64,000 nucleotides of DNA from Pseudomonas migulae NBRC 103157 (GCF_002091715.1 NZ_BDAG01000030.1:28213-92212), one strand, 5' to 3'. Positions 8,040 through 16,924 are shown, numbered from the stretch's first letter. Translations and numbers: made by a program. Notes: a model not told the origin generated them from the letters alone.

Positions 8040-8717
8040 ATGAAACTGCTGGTCGTCGAAGATGAAGCGCTGTTGCGCCATCACCTGCACACCCGCCTGA
8101 CGGACAGTGGCCACGTGGTCGAGTCCGTGGCCAACGCCGAAGAGGCGCTGTACCAGACCGAGCAGTTCAACCATGACCTGGCGGTGATCGACCTCGGGTT
8201 ACCAGGCATGGGCGGGCTCGATTTGATCCGCCAATTGCGTTCACGAGGCAAGACCTTCCCGATCCTGATCCTCACCGCGCGCGGCAACTGGCAGGACAAA
8301 GTCGAAGGCCTCGCCGCCGGTGCCGACGATTACGTGGTCAAGCCGTTCCAGTTCGAAGAGCTGGATGCGCGCCTGAATGCCTTGCTGCGTCGCTCCAGCG
8401 GTTTCACCCAGTCGACCATCGTCGCCGGGCCGCTGCTGCTCGACCTCAATCGCAAACAGGCGTCCCTCGACGAACAGCCGCTGGCGCTGACCGCATATGA
8501 GTACCGGATTCTCGAGTACCTGATGCGCCATCACCAGCAAGTGGTGGCCAAGGACCGCTTGATGGAGCAGCTCTACCCGGACGACGACGAGCGCGATCCG
8601 AACGTGATCGAAGTGCTGGTCGGCCGTTTGCGCCGCAAACTCGAAGGGCCGGCCGGGTTCAAGCCGATCGACACCGTGCGTGGCCTCGGCTATCTGTTCA
8701 ATGAGCGCTGCACTTGA
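8040..8717 (+). CDS. phoP: Response regulator PhoP
   Basis: OmpR-family regulator, 225 residues. The receiver domain has the acidic pair in VVEDEA, phosphoacceptor Asp51 (LAVIDLGLPGMGG) and Lys in VVKPF. The winged helix begins near residue 125 and ends TVRGLGYLFNERCT. The start ATG has TAGGAGAG just upstream. Its place between oprH and a PhoQ-type kinase identifies it. The stop overlaps the kinase start. Confidence 0.93.
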   Translation: MKLLVVEDEALLRHHLHTRLTDSGHVVESVANAEEALYQTEQFNHDLAVIDLGLPGMGGLDLIRQLRSRGKTFPILILTARGNWQDKVEGLAAGADDYVVKPFQFEELDARLNALLRRSSGFTQSTIVAGPLLLDLNRKQASLDEQPLALTAYEYRILEYLMRHHQQVVAKDRLMEQLYPDDDERDPNVIEVLVGRLRRKLEGPAGFKPIDTVRGLGYLFNERCT

Positions 8718-10060
8718 TTCGTTCTCTTCGTGTCCGATTGATGCTCGCCGCCACCCTGTTGGCGGTGTTGTTCATGCTGGCGTTGTTGCCGGCGATGCAA
8801 GGCGCGTTCAGCCTCGCGTTGCAGGATTCCATCGAGCAACGCCTGGCGTCGGACGTCACCACGCTGATCTCCGCCGCCCGGGTCGAGGGCAACCACCTGC
8901 AGATGCCGGCGCAGTTGCCCGATGAGCGCTTCAACCTCACCGACAGCCGTTTGCTCGGCTACATCTATGACCGCGAAGGCCATCTGGTGTGGCGCTCGAA
9001 AGGCACCCGCGAAGAGAACATCAATTACAAACCGCGTTACGACGGGCGTGGTAATGAGTTCGCGAGGATCAGCGAAGCCAACGGTCAGGAATTCTTCGTC
9101 TATGACGTTGAAGTCAAACTGCTCGGCGGTAAAAGCGCCGCGTTCAGCATTGTCGCGCTGCAACCGGTGCGCGAATACGAAGTGACCCTCGAAGGTCTGC
9201 GGGAAAACCTTTACCTCGGCTTCGGCGCTGCGCTGCTGGTGCTGCTCGCGTTGCTGTGGATCGGCCTGACCTGGGGTTTGCAGGCGTTGCGTCGGCTCAG
9301 CCAGGAACTCGACGAAATCGAAAGCGGCACCCGCGAAAGCCTCAGCGAACAGCACCCGCGAGAACTGCTGCGCCTGACCGGCTCCCTCAACCGCTTGCTG
9401 CACAGTGAGCGTGAACAACGCAGCCGTTATCGCGATTCCCTCGACGACCTGGCTCACAGCCTGAAAACCCCGTTGACTGTGTTGCAAGGGGTCAGCGAGG
9501 ACATGGCGCAGCGCCCGGAGGATCGTGATCAGGCCTGGGTGCTGCAAACCCAGATCGAGCGCATGAGCCAGCAGATCAGCTATCAATTGCAGCGCGCCAG
9601 CCTGCGCAAAAGCGGTCTGGTACGCCATCAGGTGCGGCTGCGGCCGGTGCTGCAAAGCCTCTGCGATACGCTGGACAAGGTCTACCGCGACAAGCGGGTG
9701 CGGGTGGTTTTCGATCTGCCGGAACAGTGTTATGTGCCGATCGAGCAGGGCGCCTTGCTGGAAATGCTCGGCAACCTGCTGGAAAACGCCTATCGCCTGT
9801 GTCTCGGCGAAGTGCGCATCAGCGTGCGCGAAACCTTGAGCGGGATCGAGTTGTGCGTCGAGGACGACGGCCCGGGTGTGCCGCCGGATCAACGTGCGCG
9901 GATTCTGCAGCGTGGCGAACGGCTGGACCGTCAGCATCCGGGGCAGGGGATCGGGTTAGCGGTGGTCAAGGACATCATCGAGAGCTACAACGCCAAATTG
10001 ACCTTGGGGGATTCACCCATGGGCGGCGCGGTGTTCCGGATTCATTTCCCGGTGGTGTGA
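8714..10060 (+). CDS. phoQ: Sensor histidine kinase PhoQ
   Basis: Inner-membrane sensor of divalent cations and cationic peptides, 448 residues. Membrane helices lie near residues 10-35 and 170-190 with a periplasmic domain between. The dimerisation helix shows DLAHSLKTPLTVLQG with the phosphoacceptor His. The ATP site has LLENAYRLC, DDGPGVPPDQ and GQGIGLAVVKDI. It starts at a TTG overlapping the phoP stop (TTGA), so the two are translationally coupled. A REP pair follows. Confidence 0.92.
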   Translation: MIRSLRVRLMLAATLLAVLFMLALLPAMQGAFSLALQDSIEQRLASDVTTLISAARVEGNHLQMPAQLPDERFNLTDSRLLGYIYDREGHLVWRSKGTREENINYKPRYDGRGNEFARISEANGQEFFVYDVEVKLLGGKSAAFSIVALQPVREYEVTLEGLRENLYLGFGAALLVLLALLWIGLTWGLQALRRLSQELDEIESGTRESLSEQHPRELLRLTGSLNRLLHSEREQRSRYRDSLDDLAHSLKTPLTVLQGVSEDMAQRPEDRDQAWVLQTQIERMSQQISYQLQRASLRKSGLVRHQVRLRPVLQSLCDTLDKVYRDKRVRVVFDLPEQCYVPIEQGALLEMLGNLLENAYRLCLGEVRISVRETLSGIELCVEDDGPGVPPDQRARILQRGERLDRQHPGQGIGLAVVKDIIESYNAKLTLGDSPMGGAVFRIHFPVV

Positions 10061-10076
10061 TAGCCGAAACACCGCG

Positions 10077-10172
10077 ACCTGCAGGAGCCGGCTTGCTGGC
10101 GATAGCGTCCTGTCAGACGATAAATATGTCGACTGTCCCACCGCCATCGCCAGCAAGCCGGCTCCTGCAGGT
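10077..10172. repeat. REP inverted pair abutting the AraC gene stop
   Basis: ACCTGCAGGAGCCGGCTTGC and its complement flank a centre of about 35 bases. The right arm ends at the base before the AraC-family stop codon (10173-10175), so the repeat forms the 3' end of both convergent transcripts. Confidence 0.85.
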
Positions 10173-11171
10173 TCAGTTCTCCTGCGCGCGATAAGCCCCC
10201 GGTGTAAGCCCGGTCCACTTCTTGAACGCCCGATGAAACGCCGAAGGCTCGGAAAACCCCAGTTGCTCGGCAATCTGTTGCAACGACAGATCCGCACGCC
10301 CCAAGTGATAAATCGCGATGTCCCGACGCAACTGATCCTTCAACTCCTGAAAACTCGAGCCCTCTTCACGCAGATGCCGACGCAACGTCTGCGGGCTGAT
10401 GTGCAGGTGCGCAGCCACTGTTTCCAGGTCCGGCCAGCGCGCACTGTCGCGGCTGAGCAAGCGGCGTAACTGGCTGCTCAGGCTGTCGCCGTCGTCCGGG
10501 CGCGACAACAGGTCGGCGGGTGAGCGTTCGAGGAAATGCTTGAGGGTGCGTTCATCCTGCAACAACGGCATGTTCAGGTAGCGGCTGTGAAACAGCAGGC
10601 TGCTTTGCGGCGCCGAAAACGCCATCGGGCAGGGGAACAACAAATCGTATTCGGCGCCGTGCGCGGGACGCGGATAACTGAACGTCGCCTGCTCCAGCCG
10701 GATGCGCTGGCCGATCAGCCAACTGCCGAGGCGATGCCAGACCATCAGTTGGCTCTCGGTGAGGAAGTGGTCCGGATCCTGAAACTTCGAGTCGTCCAGG
10801 CTCAGGCGGATCATTTCGTCTTCGCGGGTCAGGGTCAAACGCGGGCCGCCGGGGAAGAGGCCGTAAAACAGTAAGCCGCGATGCAGTGCCTTATCGAGAT
10901 TGCGGCAGTGAATCACCGCGTGGCACATCATCGCGAAGCTGCCGGTTTTACTCGGGACCGGCCCGAAGCCGAGGTACTCGTCGTCGAGTGCCAGCCACAA
11001 TCCCTGGATCAATCGTGTGAACTGTTCAGGCGCGATTCGCGCACGCGGCTCATCCAGCAGCTCAGGGCTGATGCCGAGTTGTTGCAACAGTTCTGAACAG
11101 TCATGACCGAGGCGGCGCGCGCCACCGAGGGCGGCACGGGCGAAATGACTGGCGATGGTGCGTTCGCGCAT
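10173..11171 (-). CDS. AraC-family transcriptional regulator
   Basis: DNA-binding regulator, 332 residues from the ATG at 11171; the frame is open far upstream but has no other reason to be coding. The N-terminal two thirds resembles the arabinose-binding-like ligand domain of the OruR group. The C-terminal domain has two helix-turn-helix units: LETVAAHLHISPQTLRRHLREEGSSF and SLQQIAEQLGFSEPSAFHRAFKKWTGLTPGAYR. It is divergent from dctA, and a gene of this type sits beside dctA in P. aeruginosa. Whether it controls dctA is open, since the dctA promoter is of the sigma-54 type. Confidence 0.88.
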   Translation of the reverse strand: MRERTIASHFARAALGGARRLGHDCSELLQQLGISPELLDEPRARIAPEQFTRLIQGLWLALDDEYLGFGPVPSKTGSFAMMCHAVIHCRNLDKALHRGLLFYGLFPGGPRLTLTREDEMIRLSLDDSKFQDPDHFLTESQLMVWHRLGSWLIGQRIRLEQATFSYPRPAHGAEYDLLFPCPMAFSAPQSSLLFHSRYLNMPLLQDERTLKHFLERSPADLLSRPDDGDSLSSQLRRLLSRDSARWPDLETVAAHLHISPQTLRRHLREEGSSFQELKDQLRRDIAIYHLGRADLSLQQIAEQLGFSEPSAFHRAFKKWTGLTPGAYRAQEN

Positions 11172-11229
11172 AACAGGCAGGTCCCTCAGTGAACGACGGA
11201 TGGTAGCCGCGCTGCCAGAGGATGAACAA

Positions 11230-11284
11230 GGCGGATATCCGCCAAATTGCAGGACGAGGTTTGGCGGATGGGCGGAAATCCGCC
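11230..11284 (+). promoter_or_regulatory. Candidate enhancer sites (DctD-like) upstream of dctA
   Basis: A perfect palindrome GGCGGATATCCGCC (11230-11243) and a near-perfect one GGCGGAAATCCGCC (11271-11284) share the half-site GGCGGA. A third half-site, TTTGGCGGAT, sits at 11260-11269. They lie roughly 105-155 bases upstream of the predicted sigma-54 start, the usual place for an enhancer-binding protein. DctB/DctD control of dctA is known in pseudomonads; assigning these sites to DctD is inference. Confidence 0.6.
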
Positions 11285-11361
11285 ACTGTTGTTTAACGAA
11301 TCCATAACGCGTTGATCCTGTAACCCCTGATGTCAAAGGCTTGCGGGTGTTTTGGCGAAGG

Positions 11362-11376
11362 TGGCACGCCACTTGC
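11362..11376 (+). promoter_or_regulatory. Sigma-54 promoter of dctA
   Basis: TGGCACGCCACTTGC is a full match to the -24/-12 consensus TGGCACG-N4-TTGC. The key GG (11363-11364) and GC (11375-11376) are correctly spaced. Transcription should start near 11388, leaving a leader of about 120 bases before the dctA ATG. Confidence 0.85.
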
Positions 11377-11507
11377 GATACAACGAGCAGATGCCTGCCG
11401 TTGCGCAGCTCGACAAAACAAATCCCTCCAGTGCAGGAGGGTTCGCAAATGAGGGCTCGTTGACAACAGATGGATGTTGTCGCGGGACACTCTTGAGGAA
11501 CTTTGCA

Positions 11508-12842
11508 ATGACGACTCGTCAGCCACTGTACAAATCCCTGTATTTCCAGGTGATCGTTGCCATCGCCATCGGCATCCTGCTTGGTCACTTCTACCCGCAG
11601 ACCGGTGTGGCCCTCAAGCCGCTGGGTGACGGGTTCATCAAACTGATCAAAATGGTCATCGCGCCAATCATCTTCTGTACGGTCGTCAGCGGTATCGCCG
11701 GCATGCAGAACATGAAATCGGTCGGCAAGACCGGCGGTTATGCGCTGTTGTACTTCGAAATCGTTTCCACTATCGCCTTGCTGATCGGTCTGGTCGTGGT
11801 CAACGTCGTGCAACCGGGCGCCGGCATGCACATCGACGTAACGACTCTGGACACCAGCAAAATCGCTGGCTTCATCTCGGCCGGTAAAGACCAGAGCATC
11901 GTCGCCTTTATCCTCAATGTGATCCCGAACACCATCGTCGGCGCTTTCGCCAACGGCGATATCCTGCAAGTTCTGATGTTCTCGGTGATCTTCGGTTTCG
12001 CCCTGCATCGCCTGGGTGCGTACGGCAAGCCGGTCCTGGACTTTATCGATCGCTTCGCTCACGTGATGTTCAACATCATCAACATGATCATGAAGCTCGC
12101 GCCGGTCGGTGCCTTCGGTGCCATGGCCTTCACCATTGGTGCCTACGGTGTTGGCTCGCTGGTACAGCTTGGTCAACTGATGATCTGCTTCTACATCACC
12201 TGCATCCTGTTCGTGCTCGTCGTACTGGGCGGCATCTGCCGCGCACACGGCTTCAGCGTGATCAAATTGATTCGCTACATCCGTGAGGAACTGCTGATCG
12301 TGCTGGGTACTTCGTCTTCAGAATCGGCTTTGCCTCGCATGCTGATCAAGATGGAACGCCTGGGTGCACAGAAATCCGTTGTGGGTCTGGTGATTCCTAC
12401 GGGTTATTCGTTCAACCTCGACGGTACTTCGATCTACCTGACCATGGCCGCTGTGTTCATCGCTCAGGCGACCGACACCCAAATGGACATCACCCACCAG
12501 ATCACCCTGTTGCTGGTGCTGTTGCTGTCCTCCAAAGGTGCTGCGGGCGTAACCGGCAGCGGCTTCATCGTGCTGGCCGCCACCCTGTCCGCCGTTGGCC
12601 ACCTGCCGGTTGCCGGCCTGGCGCTGATCCTCGGTATCGACCGCTTCATGTCCGAAGCCCGTGCGCTGACCAACCTCGTTGGTAATGCCGTTGCGACCCT
12701 GGTCGTGGCCAAGTGGGTGAAAGAGCTGGACGAAGACAAGCTGCAAGTCGAGCTGGCTTCCGGCGGTCGCGGTATCTCCGACGAACGTGAAGTAGATGAC
12801 CTGGGTGTGGCCGAAGGCCCAACCCCAAGCAACGTCAAGTAA
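11508..12842 (+). CDS. dctA: C4-dicarboxylate/cation symporter DctA
   Basis: Inner-membrane carrier (444 residues) importing succinate, fumarate and malate with cations. Family marks include the serine-rich re-entrant loop GTSSSESALPRMLIKM, the GYSFNLDGTSIYLTMAAVF segment and the second hairpin SSKGAAGVTGSGFIVLAATL. Multiple hydrophobic helices run throughout. The ATG at 11508 follows TTGAGGAAC; the same frame is open upstream but precedes the promoter. It is followed by a strong terminator and so is a single-gene unit under sigma-54 control. Confidence 0.94.
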   Translation: MTTRQPLYKSLYFQVIVAIAIGILLGHFYPQTGVALKPLGDGFIKLIKMVIAPIIFCTVVSGIAGMQNMKSVGKTGGYALLYFEIVSTIALLIGLVVVNVVQPGAGMHIDVTTLDTSKIAGFISAGKDQSIVAFILNVIPNTIVGAFANGDILQVLMFSVIFGFALHRLGAYGKPVLDFIDRFAHVMFNIINMIMKLAPVGAFGAMAFTIGAYGVGSLVQLGQLMICFYITCILFVLVVLGGICRAHGFSVIKLIRYIREELLIVLGTSSSESALPRMLIKMERLGAQKSVVGLVIPTGYSFNLDGTSIYLTMAAVFIAQATDTQMDITHQITLLLVLLLSSKGAAGVTGSGFIVLAATLSAVGHLPVAGLALILGIDRFMSEARALTNLVGNAVATLVVAKWVKELDEDKLQVELASGGRGISDEREVDDLGVAEGPTPSNVK

Positions 12843-12856
12843 CACGCGTTGTCATG

Positions 12857-12882
12857 AAAAAACCCGCTTCGGCGGGTTTTTT
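12857..12882 (+). terminator. Rho-independent terminator of dctA
   Basis: AAAAAACCCGC, loop TTCG, GCGGGTTTTTT: a perfect stem with a stable tetraloop and T-run, 15 bases after the dctA stop. Confidence 0.95.
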
Positions 12883-12987
12883 CATGCCGGCGATTTGAGC
12901 GTAACGGTCACAGTTGCTGACACATCAGGTGATTGCTGCAATCGCGTTGCCTGCCTAGGCTGGAAGCATCGTTCACGGAGATCGCTC

Positions 12988-14169
12988 ATGCTCGGCCCAC
13001 TGGCATCACTCAAGGTTCTGGATTTCTCGACGCTGCTGCCGGGGCCGTTTGCCTCGCTGTTACTGGCCGACATGGGCGCCGAGGTGTTGCGCATCGAATC
13101 GCCGACCCGCATGGACCTGCTGCGGGTGCTGCCGCCCCATGATCAGGGCGTGTCGGCCAGCCATGCCTACCTCAATCGCAACAAGCGCAGCCTCGCGCTG
13201 GACCTCAAGCAGCCCGAGGCGCTGGAGATCATCAAGCAGTTGCTGCAGGACCACGACATTGTCCTGGAACAGTTCCGCCCCGGCGTAATGGAGCGCCTGG
13301 GCCTGGGTTATGAAGCGTTGAAGGCGATCAACCCGAAGCTGATCTACGTGTCGATCACCGGTTACGGCCAGACCGGCCCCTACAAGGACCGCGCCGGCCA
13401 CGACATCAATTACCTGGCACTGGCGGGGCTGGCGAGCTACACCGGCCGTACCGAGAGCGGGCCGTTGCCCTTGGGCATGCAAGTGGCGGATGTCGCCGGT
13501 GGCTCGTTGCACGGGGTGATAGGCCTGCTGGCAGCGGTGATCGCCCGGCAGCAGACCGGGTTGGGGCAGCATCTGGATGTGAGCATGACCGACTGCGCGT
13601 TCAGCCTGAACGCCATGGCCGGTGCGGGTTATCTGGCCTGTGGCGAGGAGCCTGGCAGGGAAGATCAGATGCTCAATGGCGGCAGCTTTTACGATTATTA
13701 CCGTTCGCGGGATGGCCGCTGGTTATCGGTGGGCAGCCTGGAGCCGGCCTTCATGAAACAACTGTGCACGGCGTTGGGGCTTGAGGAGCTGGCGGCACTG
13801 GGCTTGTCGCCGCAACCTGCCCAGCAAAAGAAGCTCAAGGATGCGCTGAAGATTGAATTCGAGAAACACGATTTTGCCGAGTTGTGTGCGCTGTTTTCCG
13901 AACTGGATGCCTGCGTGGAACCGGTGCTGAGTTTGGGCGAGGCGATTCAGCATCCGCAGTTAAAGGCTCGGGAAGTGGTGACCGACGTGCCGCGGGGGGA
14001 CGGGACGAGCCAGGCGCAGATGGCGTGTCCATTGAAGTTCTCGGACGGGTTGCCCAAGCCTCGGCATATCGGGGCGGCGCTGGGACAGCATACGGATCAG
14101 GTGTTGGGGGAATTGGGGTTTGGTGCTGAGCGGATTGCCGGGTTGCGGCGTGCCAAAGTGGTTCTCTAG
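12988..14169 (+). CDS. Class III CoA-transferase family protein, alpha-methylacyl-CoA racemase-like
   Basis: 393 residues of the CaiB/BaiF fold. The segment DRAGHDINYLALAG followed by MQVADVAGGSLHGVIGLLAAV matches the His and Asp pair used by alpha-methylacyl-CoA racemases (His126 and Asp156 in the mycobacterial enzyme), rather than the single catalytic Asp of CoA transferases. A racemase acting on 2-methyl-branched acyl-CoA is therefore the better guess. The ATG at 12988 has ACGGAGA upstream. No partner genes adjoin it, so the pathway is unknown. Confidence 0.8.
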   Translation: MLGPLASLKVLDFSTLLPGPFASLLLADMGAEVLRIESPTRMDLLRVLPPHDQGVSASHAYLNRNKRSLALDLKQPEALEIIKQLLQDHDIVLEQFRPGVMERLGLGYEALKAINPKLIYVSITGYGQTGPYKDRAGHDINYLALAGLASYTGRTESGPLPLGMQVADVAGGSLHGVIGLLAAVIARQQTGLGQHLDVSMTDCAFSLNAMAGAGYLACGEEPGREDQMLNGGSFYDYYRSRDGRWLSVGSLEPAFMKQLCTALGLEELAALGLSPQPAQQKKLKDALKIEFEKHDFAELCALFSELDACVEPVLSLGEAIQHPQLKAREVVTDVPRGDGTSQAQMACPLKFSDGLPKPRHIGAALGQHTDQVLGELGFGAERIAGLRRAKVVL

Positions 14170-14186
14170 TGCCTGTCCGGGTCTTA

Positions 14187-14266
14187 TCGCGAGCAAGCCC
14201 GCTCCCACATTCGATCGAGTACTTTTAGGGAAATGCGATTGACTGTGGGAGCGGGCTTGCTCGCGA
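14187..14266. repeat. REP inverted pair (GGGAGCGGGCTTGCTCGCGA type)
   Basis: TCGCGAGCAAGCCCGCTCCC (14187-) and its reverse complement (ending 14266) have 23-base arms around a 34-base centre. It is located between convergent genes. Confidence 0.85.
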
Positions 14267-14295
14267 AGAGGTCGGCCCAAACACCAAAAATCTCA

Positions 14296-14790
14296 CTACT
14301 CGACCCGCATTTCCCCACTGAACACCAAAGTGCTCCGGCATCTGCGACACAAATACCGCCGTCCCTGCCGCACCAGGCTGTGCCGTTGTGCCGAAAACGG
14401 GAAATCGCTGTCGGCGCACGGGCACCTGTAGATATAGCGGGTCACGCTGCGGCGCTTGACGTCATAGGTGTGGCAACGATTGGGGGGCAATTCATACACG
14501 CCGCGCATGATCAATTGCCACTCTTCGCCGTGGGGCTGAATTCGATCGCCAAACAGCTGATGAGCGATCAGGTGCGCCACTTCATGGGCCACGGTCTGTT
14601 TGAGGAAGTCTTCGGTGTTTTCCCGGTACAACTGCGGATTGAAGCGCAGCAGGTTCTCGTGCAGATGCGCGACACCGGCTTTTTGCCCGCGCAGCTTGAG
14701 GCTCACCACGGGGCGTTTGAAAGTTCGTTTGAAAAAGGATTCGGCTTGCTGGTAACAGTCTTCGACGCGGGTATTGAGTTGCTCGGGCAT
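14296..14790 (-). CDS. SprT-like zinc metalloprotease family protein
   Basis: 164 residues from the ATG at 14790 (GGAGAT upstream). The zinc-protease motif HEVAHLIAHQLFG is intact. The C-terminal part carries the zinc-ribbon cysteines CPC and CRRCRS typical of SprT proteins, which relate to eukaryotic SPRTN but whose bacterial role is poorly known. The frame extends further upstream, but only this start gives a normal SprT beginning. The terminator at 14899-14918 isolates it from the gene upstream. Confidence 0.85.
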   Translation of the reverse strand: MPEQLNTRVEDCYQQAESFFKRTFKRPVVSLKLRGQKAGVAHLHENLLRFNPQLYRENTEDFLKQTVAHEVAHLIAHQLFGDRIQPHGEEWQLIMRGVYELPPNRCHTYDVKRRSVTRYIYRCPCADSDFPFSAQRHSLVRQGRRYLCRRCRSTLVFSGEMRVE

Positions 14791-14898
14791 GCTTGATGGA
14801 TCTCCAGAGACGTCGAGTATGCCGCAACCTTGGTGGCTTGCGAATCGCTCAGGTGCCGAGTGGTCGTTACCCCTCTGCTTTGTACTAGAGAGTAGAAG

Positions 14899-14918
14899 GC
14901 CGCCTTGCGGCGGCCTGT
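14899..14918 (-). terminator. Terminator-like hairpin after the Yip1 gene
   Basis: AGGCCGCC-TTGC-GGCGGCCT is a strong stem, followed on the minus strand by TCTACTCTC. It lies about 30 bases past the stop of the Yip1-family gene. The T-tract is weak. Confidence 0.6.
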
Positions 14919-14950
14919 GTTGGCAGATCTTGTTTTTGGGTGGTGTGTTG

Positions 14951-15553
14951 CTAATTCGTATAGACCGGCCCCACGCCGAGTCCCCAGACAATCACCGTGA
15001 ACGCCATAATGGCCACCAGCACCACCAGCCCTACGGCGAGCACCGAACTTGAAAACAGGAATCCCTCGTCTGATGGAATGTTCATGAAAGTGGGTAGCCC
15101 CACATACAGTAGATACACCGTGTAGCAGATGGCCGCCGTCCCGACGATCATCCCCAGCCACATATGTGGGTACAGCGCCGCGAGGCCGCCAATGAACAGC
15201 GGGGTCGCGGTATAGGTCGCAAATGCAACACAACGGGCCAGGCTCGGGTTGGCGTCATAGGTGCGAGCCATCCAGTGGATGAACGCGCCCATCACTGCAA
15301 CGCCGCCGAGCATCGCCAGGTACGACATGATCGTCATCCATAGCGCACTTTCTGTCGTCAACATCACCGGCGCTCGATTGCCGATGACCCAGCCGACCTG
15401 TGTGGTGCCGATAAACGCCGACACGGCGGGGATCGCCGCCAGAATCAACGTGTGGGTCAGGTACATGTGGCTGATGCTTTCCTCCTGGTCGCCACGGATT
15501 TCTTTCCATTCCTGGTCGGGGTGGGTGAAGAGCCCCACTACGTGATGGATCAT
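14951..15553 (-). CDS. Yip1-family inner-membrane protein
   Basis: 200-residue membrane protein with about five hydrophobic helices, beginning MIHHVVGLFTHPDQEWKEIRGD, the usual start of this Pseudomonas family (DUF1282/Yip1). I chose the ATG at 15553, which has AGGAG eight bases upstream, over the GTG at 15562 that overlaps that ribosome site. The cellular role is unknown. It stands alone between a terminator and a 440-base gene-free stretch. Confidence 0.8.
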   Translation of the reverse strand: MIHHVVGLFTHPDQEWKEIRGDQEESISHMYLTHTLILAAIPAVSAFIGTTQVGWVIGNRAPVMLTTESALWMTIMSYLAMLGGVAVMGAFIHWMARTYDANPSLARCVAFATYTATPLFIGGLAALYPHMWLGMIVGTAAICYTVYLLYVGLPTFMNIPSDEGFLFSSSVLAVGLVVLVAIMAFTVIVWGLGVGPVYTN

Positions 15554-15750
15554 GCCAGTCACTCCTCTTGTTTTTACCGTCGCCCCCCAGTGGAGCGCAT
15601 ACAGGCCAATGTGGCCAAGTAAGTAAAGGTCTGGATATGTATGCGACCTTATGTCGCAGTATAGAAAGGAGTTACTTGCAATAGTGCGGGGCCGTTAGAG
15701 CAAATCGCGCTGTAAACACATCTGTTAATCGCTACTGGGACTTGCACAAA

Positions 15751-15893
15751 CCCTGTGGCGAGGGGGCTTGCCCCCGTTGGAGTGCGAAGCGCTCCCCAAT
15801 TCAGCCAACTGGCAGAACTTGGGAGCAGTTTTGCGACTGCTTCGCAGCCGAACGGGACGATGCGTCTCTCCGACAAGCCCCCTCGCCACAGGG
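15751..15893. repeat. Long imperfect inverted repeat (CCCTGTGGCGAGGGGGCTTG family)
   Basis: CCCTGTGGCGAGGGGGCTTG (15751-) and CAAGCCCCCTCGCCACAGGG (to about 15893) are the outer arms. Inner pieces (GCGAAGCGCTCCC against GGGAGCAG...GCTTCGC) also pair, giving a branched fold of about 143 bases. It belongs to a third repeat family distinct from the two REP types. The rest of 15554-15994 holds only the presumed ttcA promoter (TAAAAT at 15954-15959). Confidence 0.75.
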
Positions 15894-15994
15894 GTATCCT
15901 TCACTCAGATAAAGTGCAGTTCCCAAGGTCTTCGCCAGCGTAGGGTTTTTGCGTAAAATGCCGGCCTTTCGTCACACCTCACGGATTTCGCGTC

Positions 15995-16819
15995 ATGGGC
16001 ACTCTCACGGTCAACCAGAACAAACTGCAAAAGCGCCTTCGCCGTCAGGCCGGTGAGGCTGTTGCCGATTTCAACATGATTGAAGACGGCGACAAGGTCA
16101 TGGTCTGCCTGTCCGGTGGCAAGGACAGCTACACCATGCTCGACGTGCTGATGCATTTGCAGAAAGTAGCCCCGATCAAGTTCGAGATCGTGGCCGTGAA
16201 CATGGACCAGAAGCAGCCGGGTTTCCCTGAAGACGTGCTGCCGGCGTACCTCAAGACCCTGGGTATCGAATACCACATCGTCGAGAAAGACACTTACTCG
16301 GTGGTCAAGGAGCTTATTCCGGAAGGCAAGACCACCTGCTCGCTGTGCTCGCGCCTGCGTCGTGGCACGCTCTATACCTTCGCTGATGAAATCGGCGCGA
16401 CCAAAATGGCCCTCGGTCATCACCGCGACGACATCGTCGAGACGTTCTTTCTCAATATGTTCTTCAACGGCTCGCTCAAGGCCATGCCACCGAAGCTGCG
16501 TGCCGACGACGGCCGCAACGTGGTGATCCGCCCACTGGCCTACTGCAACGAAAAAGACATCCAGGCCTACTCGGACTTCAAGCAATTCCCGATCATCCCG
16601 TGCAACCTCTGCGGTTCTCAGGAAAACCTGCAGCGGCAGGTGGTCAAGGAGATGCTTCAGGACTGGGAGCGCAAGACGCCGGGCCGTACCGAAAGCATTT
16701 TCCGCAGCTTGCAGAATGTGCAACCGTCGCAACTGGCGGATCGCAATCTGTTCGACTTCACCAGCCTCAAGATCGACGAGACGGCGGCTTCGCGCTTCGT
16801 TAACGTTGTAAACCTGTAA
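15995..16819 (+). CDS. ttcA: tRNA 2-thiocytidine(32) synthetase TtcA
   Basis: ATP- and iron-sulfur-dependent enzyme that thiolates cytidine 32 of certain tRNAs. The 274-residue protein has the PP-loop SGGKDS and the two Cys-x-x-Cys pairs of the TtcA subgroup: TTCSLCSRLRRG and PCNLCGSQENLQR. Length and ending fit the family. It is transcribed alone, with TAAAAT about 35 bases ahead of the ATG. Confidence 0.95.
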   Translation: MGTLTVNQNKLQKRLRRQAGEAVADFNMIEDGDKVMVCLSGGKDSYTMLDVLMHLQKVAPIKFEIVAVNMDQKQPGFPEDVLPAYLKTLGIEYHIVEKDTYSVVKELIPEGKTTCSLCSRLRRGTLYTFADEIGATKMALGHHRDDIVETFFLNMFFNGSLKAMPPKLRADDGRNVVIRPLAYCNEKDIQAYSDFKQFPIIPCNLCGSQENLQRQVVKEMLQDWERKTPGRTESIFRSLQNVQPSQLADRNLFDFTSLKIDETAASRFVNVVNL

Positions 16820-16830
16820 ACACCGTTAAA

Positions 16831-16924
16831 AATGTGGGAGCGGGCATGCCCGCGAATGCGTAGTGTCAGTCGACATAGGTGCTGAATGACACACCGCTTT
16901 CGCGAGCAAGCCCGCTCCCACATT
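16831..16924. repeat. REP inverted pair, one arm variant
   Basis: The left arm AATGTGGGAGCGGGCATGCC differs from the right arm (complement of GGGAGCGGGCTTGCTCGCGA) by a few bases. It separates ttcA from the glycosylase gene. Confidence 0.8.

Noticed and set aside
11172..12248. Upstream extension of the AraC-family gene to 691 codons
   Set aside because: The extension lies antisense to dctA and its promoter; the ATG at 11171 gives a normal-length family member.
12857..12882. Riboswitch or small RNA after dctA
   Set aside because: The element is a simple terminator stem with tetraloop and T-run; no further structure is evident.
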